From Bacteroidales bacterium (lineage in GTDB: Bacteria; Bacteroidota; Bacteroidia; Bacteroidales; UBA932): a DNA stretch of 6,085 bases. The stretch covers positions 1 to 6,085 of the forward strand of contig JAHDRO010000202.1 of NCBI GenBank assembly GCA_018433265.1, given 5' to 3'. A program made the position numbers and the translations under genes. Positions 1 through 6,085 of this stretch are shown here, piece by piece (the stretch's first letter is position 1; every line of letters starts with the position of its first letter). The notes below the pieces were generated by a model that saw only the letters and a list, made by a program, of their open reading frames with translations, did no database searches and was not told the origin of the DNA.

Positions 1-1009
1 GTATTATAAAAAGACGCTTTGGCTTCAAAGAGCGCAATTGGGCAAAAACAAACTCCAAACCGTTTGCATTATGGCCTGTATCACAAAGAACCGGCGGATT
101 ACTAATCAAATACTCCCATCGTCCACGCAAACCAGTGCTCACGGCAACATTTTGCAATGCTTCTCTTATAAGAGCGTCACTCCAATTATGATGAATTAAA
201 TTTTGAAACTTGTCATTTGTCGAAAGCAGATTGAGAGCAGTAAGAACAGTCCTGATATTAACATTCTGATATTCTCCCTTGAGATCCAGGTTATAATCTG
301 CAATCTTCACATCCTTAAATTTATACTCTTGAGCAAATATAATTTTAGATTCCATTTCCTCTGCCTTTCTGACAAAAACAGGTCTCGTAGAATAAAGCAC
401 CTCTCCGACTACTACGGGGACGTTATGCTTAATAATCCCCGCCTTTTCCCTCGCAATTTCACCCAAAGTATTACCAAGCTGTTCACAATGGTCAAGTGCT
501 ATATTTGTAATTACGCTCAAAATAGGAGTAATAATATTTGTAGAGTCCAATCTTCCGCCAAGTCCTGTTTCAATAACTGCAATATCCACCCCTTCTTTTG
601 CAAAGTAATCAAAAGCCATTGCAGTTGTGATCTCAAAGAATGATGGTTTGTTTTCTTCCATAAATGGCTTCCACTTCAACAGAAAATCATAGACAAATTC
701 ACGAGAAACCATTTCCCCGTTAATCCTTATTCTCTCTCTGAAATCAGTCAAATGAGGAGATGTATAAAGTCCAGTTTTAGCTCCCGTTTTCTGAATAACA
801 GCCGCAATCATATGTGAAACAGAACCTTTACCGTTTGTCCCTGCCACATGAATTGACATGAATTTTTTATGAGGATTGCCTAAAGCATTGTCAAACCTTA
901 ACATGCTTTCCAGACCAGGTTTGTAAGCCTCCTTGCCCACCCTTTGATAAGAAGGAAATTGATTAAATAAATTTTCGATTTCCCTGTTATAAGAATCAAT
1001 ATCGAACAT
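1..1009 (-). CDS. folC: Bifunctional dihydrofolate synthase / folylpolyglutamate synthase FolC (3' end cut by window edge)
   Basis: Cytoplasmic Mur-ligase-family enzyme that uses ATP to add glutamate to dihydropteroate (making dihydrofolate) and then to extend reduced folates with polyglutamate tails. The reverse strand reads 336 uninterrupted codons from the ATG at 1009. Visible motifs are the P-loop GTNGKGS (residues 57-63, with K61), SPHL (84-87), FFEITTAMAF (124-133), ETGLGGRLDSTN (147-158), TNIALDH (168-174), KAGIIK (189-194), LRGRWE (294-299) and DTGHNANG (310-317), the equivalent of the family D-x-x-HN motif opening the C-terminal domain. By family knowledge, K189 fits the carbamylated, metal-site lysine. 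The usual length is about 420-430 residues, so roughly 90 C-terminal residues lie outside the window. The ATG gives a normal N-terminus. A GTG 33 bases upstream (1042-1040), directly after an in-frame stop, is a less likely start. No Shine-Dalgarno precedes the ATG, only A-rich sequence. The gene is divergent from purL. Bifunctionality is inferred from the presence of a standard bacterial FolC, not shown directly. Confidence 0.96.
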   Translation of the reverse strand, partial: MFDIDSYNREIENLFNQFPSYQRVGKEAYKPGLESMLRFDNALGNPHKKFMSIHVAGTNGKGSVSHMIAAVIQKTGAKTGLYTSPHLTDFRERIRINGEMVSREFVYDFLLKWKPFMEENKPSFFEITTAMAFDYFAKEGVDIAVIETGLGGRLDSTNIITPILSVITNIALDHCEQLGNTLGEIAREKAGIIKHNVPVVVGEVLYSTRPVFVRKAEEMESKIIFAQEYKFKDVKIADYNLDLKGEYQNVNIRTVLTALNLLSTNDKFQNLIHHNWSDALIREALQNVAVSTGLRGRWEYLISNPPVLCDTGHNANGLEFVFAQLRSLKPKRLFII

Positions 1010-1022
1010 CTTATGTTTTTTG

Positions 1023-1030
1023 CAAAAATG
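1023..1030 (-). promoter_or_regulatory. Weak candidate -7 promoter element for folC
   Basis: Read on the reverse strand, CATTTTTG matches five of the six defined bases of TAnnTTTG and lies 13 bases before the folC ATG. That would make the leader extremely short. The only upstream TTTG on this strand (1069-1066) is 35 bases away, beyond normal -33 spacing. This is a weak call, listed because nothing better is visible for folC. Confidence 0.18.
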
Positions 1031-1052
1031 GCAATTAATCACTTAAAAAAAT

Positions 1053-1060
1053 TAATTTTG
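1053..1060 (+). promoter_or_regulatory. Candidate Bacteroidota-type -7 promoter element for purL
   Basis: TAATTTTG matches the Bacteroidota -7 consensus TAnnTTTG at every defined base and lies 24 bases before the purL ATG, which would give a leader of roughly 15-20 bases. No good -33 TTTG sits at the usual spacing of about 19-21. The nearest upstream TTTG (1019-1022) is 30 bases away, and the only correctly spaced candidate (TGG at 1029-1031) is poor. The region is AT-rich, so a chance match is possible. Confidence 0.4.
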
Positions 1061-1084
1061 TAAATCAAATCACATTAATTTTTT

Positions 1085-4000
1085 ATGATTCTATTCTTTT
1101 CCAAAGATCAACAGATTATTATTGCAGTCAAAATTAAAGAAGCTTTATCTGATGACAACTTAAAAGCATTGAAATGGTTACTCGGAAATGCTGATGAACT
1201 ACCTTCAGAACTGTTACAAGGTTATTTTGTGGGACCAAGAAAGGAGATGGTAACTCCATGGAGTACAACAGCTGTTGAGATCACCATAAATATGAATATT
1301 CAAGGTATCGAAAGGATGGAAGAATTCATAAGGGTAGATTCTCCTGACGCAAAGCATGACAAAATGCTGCAAAGAATTTATAAAGATCTGGACGAAGAGA
1401 TTTTTACAATTAGCAGAGAACCGGAAAAGATTAAATATATAACTGATATTGAAGAGTATAATCAACAAGAAGGACTTGCTCTCAACATTGAAGAGATTGA
1501 ATACCTCAGAAAATTGAGCGATAAGCTTGGAAGAGCTCTTACCGACAGCGAAGTGTTTGGATTCTCGCAGATCAACTCAGAACACTGCCGTCATAAAATC
1601 TTTAATGGTACATTTATTATTGATGGTGTGGAGATGCCGTCCACTCTTTTTGGTTTGATAAAGAAGACCTCTAAGCTCAATCCTAACAGAATAGTTTCAG
1701 CATATAAAGATAATTGCGCATTTATAGAGGGGCCGGACATTCAGTTGTTTCGTCCTCAAAGTGGAGATAAACCTGATTTTTTTGAAGTAAGTCAAGAAAA
1801 GAGTGTAATCTCATTAAAAGCCGAAACGCATAATTTTCCCACCACAGTAGAGCCTTTTAATGGAGCTGCAACAGGTAGCGGAGGAGAAATCCGGGACAGA
1901 ATGGCCGGAGGCAGAGGTTCTTTTCCTCTGGCAGGCACAGCCGTTTATATGACCTCCTATCCACGATTTGAAGTTGATGGAAGATACTGGGAATGCAACG
2001 AACCACGCAAATGGTTATATCAGACTCCTGAAGAGATTCTTATCAAAGCCTCAAACGGTGCAAGTGATTTTGGAAATAAGTTTGGACAACCTCTTATTTG
2101 CGGTTCTGTTTTAACTTTTGAACACTCTGAATTCCATGTCGAGTACGGTTATGACAAAGTAATCATGCTGGCAGGAGGTGTCGGATTTGCAAAAAAAGAA
2201 TATTCTGCTAAAAACAAGCCCGGGACAGGAGACAAGATTGCAATTCTTGGAGGAGATAATTACAGGATAGGAATGGGAGGAGGCGCCGTCTCCTCTGTTG
2301 ACACAGGAGAATATGACAATTCAATTGAATTGAATGCCATACAGCGATCCAATCCTGAAATGCAAAAAAGAGTTTACAATGCGATTCGGGCGCTGGCTGA
2401 AAGTGCACATAACTCCATCATATCGATTCACGATCATGGAGCGGGCGGACATCTGAACTGTCTGTCAGAACTTGTTGAAGACACCGGTGCAGACATAGAC
2501 CTTAGCAAACTTCCTGTAGGAGATTCTACTCTCTCTGCCAAAGAAATAATAGGTAACGAATCTCAGGAGAGAATGGGTTTACTTATTAAGCCTAATGATA
2601 TGGAAGATCTCGAAAAGATAGCATCTCGTGAGAGAGCTCCCCTATACATTGTTGGCGAAACAACCGGGAAAAAGAATTTCACTTTTATAAATAGTCAGAC
2701 TGGAGAAAAACCAATTGATCTTCAACTTGAAGACATGTTCGGTTCTGCACCCAAAACAGTAATTGAAGACAGAAATTTTAAAATTCATTGGGATCCTCTT
2801 GAATATGACGAACAGGATATAGAATATTACCTTGAAATGGTTCTTCAACTCGAATCTGTAGCTTGCAAAGACTGGTTGACAAATAAGGTTGATCGCTCTG
2901 TTACCGGACTGGTGGCCAATCAGCAGACTGCAGGCGAAATTCAGTTGCCTCTAAACAATCTTGGTGTCGTTGCTTTGGGCTATAACAATCTTGAAGGAAT
3001 AGCTACCTCTATCGGACACGCTCCTGCCATAGCCCTTATAAATGCAGAAGCAGGAAGTAGGATGGCAATATCCGAATCTCTAACAAATATTGTTTGGACT
3101 CCCCTTAAAGAAGGACTAAGAGGTATTTCTCTTTCAGCCAACTGGATGTGGCCATGTAAAAACCTGGGAGAAGATGCAAGATTGTATTCAGCAGTTAAGG
3201 CAGCTAGTGACTTTGCAATAGCTTTAGGCATCAATATTCCGACAGGCAAAGATTCGCTTTCAATGACACAAAAATATCCTGACGGCAGTAAAGTCCTTTC
3301 ACCTGGCACACTTATTATTTCTGCTGCAGGAGAAAGCTCTGACATCAGAAGAGTTGTTCGTCCTGTCCTTGCTAATCGTCAAGACACTAGGCTATTTGTT
3401 GTGCCTTTCACAATAATCGATGAGACTAGTTTTGCTCTCGGTGGTTCTGCACTTGCACAGATTACCGGCCAACTTGGCAATGAAGTCCCTGACATTGACA
3501 ATGCTGAATACTTTGCAGAGTGCTTCAATGCTGTTCAGGAGATGATTTCTTCTGACTACATAGTTGCGGGGCACGACATATCTGCCGGAGGAATGGTTAC
3601 AACTTTGCTTGAAATGTGCTTTGCAAACTGCTCCGGCGGTATTAAGGCAGACCTTTCAATTTTTAACGAAAAAGACCCTGTCAGATTACTATTTGCAGAG
3701 ATTGCCGGCGTTATAGTTCAGATACCGGAAATTTATATCTCAAAAATTGAGGAAATTGCCGAAGAACATGGAATTGTGATTTATGAAATAGGTGAAGTTA
3801 CAGATGAAAGAAGCCTTCAAATTAAATCCCATAAATTGGACATCTCTCTGGAAATAGACCATTATCGGGAGCTATGGTATAAAACATCATACCTTCTCGA
3901 TGTCGATCAAGTTGGTGAACAGCTTGCTTATAAACGTTACACGAATTACTTGTCTCAACCTCTTCGATTTAAATTTCCTAAGGGCTTTACAGGGAAAAAA

Positions 4001-4789
4001 TCCAATTACAAACTACCTGATATTACTGACTTGTCCTCGAGACCTACTGCTGCAATCATCAGGGAAAAAGGGTCCAACGGAGATAGAGAGATGGCCTGGG
4101 CGCTGCATTTAGCTGGTTTTGCCGTCAAGGATGTACACATGACTGACCTCATAAGTGGACGAGAAGACCTCAAAAATATACGTTTTATAGTGTTTGTCGG
4201 TGGATTTTCCAATGCAGATACTCTCGCTTCTGCCAAAGGCTGGGCAGGAGCATTCCTATACAACAAAAAGGCAAAAGAAAGCATTGAAGAGTTTTATTCA
4301 AGAGCTGACACTCTTTCACTCGGAATTTGCAATGGATGTCAGCTAATGACAGAACTTGGCTTTTTAACACCTGAAGATAGAAACAGGTCACCCAAAATGC
4401 TGCATAATGACAGTCGCAAGTTTGAAAGCGGATTTGTAGGAGTTACTGTAGAACCTTCTCCCTCAATCATGTTTTCTTCTCTTATCGGATCAGAACTTGG
4501 AATATGGGTTGCCCACGGAGAAGGAAAGTTCAGCTTTCCTGAACCAATCTCTTATTACAACGTTGCTTTAAGATACTCCTATGACGAGTACCCTGCAAAC
4601 CCTAACGGATCTCCTGATAGAGTAGCCGGCATTTGCAGTAACGATGGCAGACATCTGGCCATAATGCCTCATCCTGAAAGATGTATATACCCCCACAATT
4701 GGGCTTATTACACTCGCAGCAGGATTGAAGACGAAATTACTCCATGGATTGAGATGTTCGTAAATGCAAAAAAATGGATTTTAAAATAA
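1085..4789 (+). CDS. purL: Phosphoribosylformylglycinamidine (FGAM) synthase, single-chain PurL
   Basis: Cytoplasmic enzyme of step four of de novo purine synthesis: FGAR, glutamine and ATP give FGAM, glutamate, ADP and phosphate. At 1,234 residues it is the large form, which fuses PurS-like, synthetase and glutaminase parts. Approximate order: PurS-like domain 1-140; linker with SEHCRHKIFNG (165-175), which includes the conserved histidines; first AIRS-like half 205-555 with AETHNFPTTVEPFNG (246-260), GSGGEIRDR (264-272) and HDHGAGG (449-455); second half 600-930 with PTGKDSLSM (719-727) and GHDISAGGM (829-837); class I glutamine amidotransferase 985-1234. The glutaminase triad is complete: nucleophile C1082 in LGICNGCQ, with H1196 and E1198 in MPHPER. 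The ATG at 1085 is the first start after an in-frame TAA at 1076-1078 and gives the typical MILFF beginning. No Shine-Dalgarno is present. There is no frameshift or missing catalytic residue. It probably leads an operon with the PIN-PhoH gene 7 bases downstream. Confidence 0.98.
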   Translation: MILFFSKDQQIIIAVKIKEALSDDNLKALKWLLGNADELPSELLQGYFVGPRKEMVTPWSTTAVEITINMNIQGIERMEEFIRVDSPDAKHDKMLQRIYKDLDEEIFTISREPEKIKYITDIEEYNQQEGLALNIEEIEYLRKLSDKLGRALTDSEVFGFSQINSEHCRHKIFNGTFIIDGVEMPSTLFGLIKKTSKLNPNRIVSAYKDNCAFIEGPDIQLFRPQSGDKPDFFEVSQEKSVISLKAETHNFPTTVEPFNGAATGSGGEIRDRMAGGRGSFPLAGTAVYMTSYPRFEVDGRYWECNEPRKWLYQTPEEILIKASNGASDFGNKFGQPLICGSVLTFEHSEFHVEYGYDKVIMLAGGVGFAKKEYSAKNKPGTGDKIAILGGDNYRIGMGGGAVSSVDTGEYDNSIELNAIQRSNPEMQKRVYNAIRALAESAHNSIISIHDHGAGGHLNCLSELVEDTGADIDLSKLPVGDSTLSAKEIIGNESQERMGLLIKPNDMEDLEKIASRERAPLYIVGETTGKKNFTFINSQTGEKPIDLQLEDMFGSAPKTVIEDRNFKIHWDPLEYDEQDIEYYLEMVLQLESVACKDWLTNKVDRSVTGLVANQQTAGEIQLPLNNLGVVALGYNNLEGIATSIGHAPAIALINAEAGSRMAISESLTNIVWTPLKEGLRGISLSANWMWPCKNLGEDARLYSAVKAASDFAIALGINIPTGKDSLSMTQKYPDGSKVLSPGTLIISAAGESSDIRRVVRPVLANRQDTRLFVVPFTIIDETSFALGGSALAQITGQLGNEVPDIDNAEYFAECFNAVQEMISSDYIVAGHDISAGGMVTTLLEMCFANCSGGIKADLSIFNEKDPVRLLFAEIAGVIVQIPEIYISKIEEIAEEHGIVIYEIGEVTDERSLQIKSHKLDISLEIDHYRELWYKTSYLLDVDQVGEQLAYKRYTNYLSQPLRFKFPKGFTGKKSNYKLPDITDLSSRPTAAIIREKGSNGDREMAWALHLAGFAVKDVHMTDLISGREDLKNIRFIVFVGGFSNADTLASAKGWAGAFLYNKKAKESIEEFYSRADTLSLGICNGCQLMTELGFLTPEDRNRSPKMLHNDSRKFESGFVGVTVEPSPSIMFSSLIGSELGIWVAHGEGKFSFPEPISYYNVALRYSYDEYPANPNGSPDRVAGICSNDGRHLAIMPHPERCIYPHNWAYYTRSRIEDEITPWIEMFVNAKKWILK

Positions 4790-4796
4790 TAATTAT

Positions 4797-6085
4797 ATGA
4801 AATCACAAAAACTACCAAAAATATTTGTACTTGATACAAATGTCATATTGCATGACTACAGAGCAATACAGAACTTTCAGGAGAACGATATTGTCATTCC
4901 GATTGTTGTTCTTGAAGAACTCGATAAATTCAAAAAGGGTGATGGAGCCATAAACTATAATGCGAGAGAATTCCTTAGAGAGATGGACAAAATAACTGAT
5001 AACCAGCTTTTTGATAAAGGAATAAGGATTGGTCCGGGAAAAGGGCTTCTTAAAATCGAACTTGGGCATCCATTCAGTGAACAGATGTTACAGGCGTTTT
5101 TCGAGGATATTCCAGATCATAGAATATTGGCAACCACCCAATGGATCAAAGACCAGAATCCAGGCAGAATAGTTGCGCTTGTTACCAAGGACGTCAATCT
5201 AAGATTGAAAGCAAAAGCATTGTCAATAGATGCCCAGGATTATCTCACCGATAAAATTGCAGAGGAGAGAGTTGAAAACATAAAGAAAGAGGTTATCTAT
5301 CTTGACGATGTCAGCAAAGACATAATTGACAGATTGTTTTACAAAGAGGATGGAGTTCCAGTCAAGGAGTTTAATTTAAATAAACTTCCGGCCAATCAAC
5401 TTTTCTCCATTAAAAACCCAAACGGCAACAACAACATACTCGCAAGATACAGAAAAACATCCAACTCTGTAATAGGGATTAAAAGAGTCAGAGCATATGG
5501 AATTGACCCAAGAAATGATGAACAGACCTTTGCCCTTGATGCACTGCTTAATCCTGAAATCAAACTGGTTTCACTTACAGGCACTGCCGGAACAGGTAAA
5601 ACATTACTTGCACTTGCAGCAGCACTGGCTCAGGAACAATATTTTGATCAGATACTCCTCTCCAGACCTGTAATTCCACTGCAAAACCAGGAAATGGGAT
5701 TTCTTCCGGGAGATATTAAAGAAAAAATGGGTCCTTACATGCTTCCCTTATTCGATAACCTTGCCGTTATCCAGAAAGCATTCAAGCCTACCAGTAAGGA
5801 AGCAGTGAGGATAGAAGAGATGCTTAAAAGTGAAAAACTTCTGATATCTCCGCTGGCATATATCAGAGGGAGAAGTCTATCCGATTCGTTTTTTATCATA
5901 GATGAAGCACAAAATTTAACTCCTCATGAAGTCAAGACAATAATAACTCGTGCCGGTGAAGGAACTAAGCTTGTGTTTACAGGAGATATCTATCAAATCG
6001 ATTCACCTTACCTCGACATGCATTCCAACGGACTGACACATTTGGGAGAAAAACTATACGGGCAAGAGTTATTCGAACACATTAA
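4797..6085 (+). CDS. PhoH-family ATPase with N-terminal PIN domain (PhoH2-like; 3' end cut by window edge)
   Basis: Predicted cytoplasmic RNA-acting protein joining a PIN nuclease-like domain to a PhoH-type P-loop NTPase. The reading frame is open for 429 codons to the window edge. Family members of this architecture are usually about 440-470 residues, so little is missing. The PIN domain (about 7-150) begins FVLDTNVIL and keeps a plausible acidic set: D13, E40/E41 in VVLEELDKFKK, D107 in DHRIL and D132 in TKDVNLRLKAKA. A linker (about 150-235) follows. The PhoH ATPase (about 240 onward) shows Walker A GTAGTGKT (262-269, K268), SRPVIP (289-294), GFLPGD (301-306), Walker B FFIIDEAQN (365-373, D369/E370) and FTGDIYQID (394-402). 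Mycobacterial PhoH2, with the same domain order, is reported as an RNA-unwinding and RNA-cleaving enzyme; that activity is inferred here, not seen. The ATG at 4797 is the only standard start (ATG, GTG or TTG) between an in-frame TAA (4782-4784) and the PIN domain. The 7-base gap after purL suggests co-transcription and no separate promoter. Confidence 0.93.
   Translation, partial: MKSQKLPKIFVLDTNVILHDYRAIQNFQENDIVIPIVVLEELDKFKKGDGAINYNAREFLREMDKITDNQLFDKGIRIGPGKGLLKIELGHPFSEQMLQAFFEDIPDHRILATTQWIKDQNPGRIVALVTKDVNLRLKAKALSIDAQDYLTDKIAEERVENIKKEVIYLDDVSKDIIDRLFYKEDGVPVKEFNLNKLPANQLFSIKNPNGNNNILARYRKTSNSVIGIKRVRAYGIDPRNDEQTFALDALLNPEIKLVSLTGTAGTGKTLLALAAALAQEQYFDQILLSRPVIPLQNQEMGFLPGDIKEKMGPYMLPLFDNLAVIQKAFKPTSKEAVRIEEMLKSEKLLISPLAYIRGRSLSDSFFIIDEAQNLTPHEVKTIITRAGEGTKLVFTGDIYQIDSPYLDMHSNGLTHLGEKLYGQELFEHI

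Larger units (their letters stand above)
1010..1084. promoter_or_regulatory. Divergent folC/purL intergenic region
   Basis: These 75 bases separate the two divergent start codons and must contain the transcription and translation start signals for both genes, unless their promoters lie within the coding regions. The sequence is almost entirely A and T. It holds a perfect 12-bp palindrome AAAATTAATTTT (1048-1059) and a 7-bp inverted repeat (AATTAAT at 1033-1039 with ATTAATT at 1051-1057). A further ATTAATT copy lies at 1074-1080. No purine riboswitch, no GC-rich stem and no Shine-Dalgarno is visible. At this base composition the repeats could be chance. Confidence 0.6.

Noticed and set aside
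203..643. Open plus-strand frame of 146 codons opposite folC
   Set aside because: It lies entirely antisense to the strongly supported folC frame. Its translation is Cys/Asn/Ile-rich and low in recognisable motifs, as expected of a shadow frame.
1..1009. Possible pseudogene status of folC because no stop codon is seen
   Set aside because: The frame is open and motif-complete for all 336 visible codons. The missing end is explained by the window boundary.
1033..1059. AATTAAT/ATTAATT inverted repeat followed by T residues, considered as an intrinsic terminator
   Set aside because: The stem would be only A-T pairs with an 11-base loop, too weak for a terminator. It also sits between two divergent starts, where no transcript is expected to end.
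1010..1084. Possible purine or folate (THF) riboswitch upstream of purL or folC
   Set aside because: The leader is too short and lacks GC-containing helices or any recognisable aptamer core.
2980..3345. Open minus-strand frame of 121 codons within purL
   Set aside because: It is antisense to the conserved second synthetase half of PurL and has no family motif or start context. The same applies to the shorter minus-strand frames at 1214-1468, 2208-2408, 2642-2848, 3392-3574, 4006-4284 and 4185-4391, and to the plus-strand frame at 3900-4112.
4812..5069. Open minus-strand frame of 85 codons opposite the PIN domain
   Set aside because: It is antisense to the clear PIN coding sequence and has no recognisable protein features. 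The minus-strand frame at 5396-5584 is rejected for the same reason.
1..6085. CRISPR array, transposon ends, tRNA/rRNA genes, phage or defence islands
   Set aside because: No regularly spaced direct repeats, terminal inverted repeats, transposase motifs or structured RNA signatures were seen. About 99% of the window is accounted for by three housekeeping-type genes.

Overview
The window is ordinary chromosomal housekeeping DNA from an AT-rich bacterium. It most resembles the Bacteroidota, probably a Bacteroidales-like lineage. Four observations support this: the single-chain PurL of about 1,234 residues has a Bacteroidota-style beginning (MILFF) and glutaminase segment; a PIN-PhoH protein is present; no start codon is preceded by a Shine-Dalgarno sequence; and the purL leader contains a TAnnTTTG element, the -7 consensus of Bacteroidota promoters. 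The assignment rests on recognising the families by eye, not on a database search.

Layout: bases 1-1009 (minus strand) hold folC, the bifunctional dihydrofolate/folylpolyglutamate synthase. Its start is in the window, but roughly the last fifth of the protein runs off the left edge. Bases 1010-1084 are a very AT-rich divergent intergenic region that must hold the start signals for both neighbours. Bases 1085-4789 (plus strand) hold a complete, apparently intact purL (phosphoribosylformylglycinamidine synthase). After a gap of only 7 bases, bases 4797-6085 hold a gene for a PhoH-family ATPase with an N-terminal PIN nuclease-like domain. It is open at the right edge and probably close to its end.

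How the genes relate: PurL performs the glutamine-dependent fourth step of de novo purine synthesis. FolC makes and polyglutamylates the folates that supply one-carbon units to purine and thymidylate synthesis, so the divergent pair is metabolically related. The PIN-PhoH protein is probably co-transcribed with purL. It is expected to act on RNA, and its link to purine synthesis is unexplained.

There is no CRISPR array, mobile element, tRNA, rRNA, frameshift or obvious foreign segment. I found no convincing undescribed system. The points most worth a second look are the tight purL-phoH coupling, the intact PIN-plus-ATPase architecture, and the compact folC/purL divergent promoter region.
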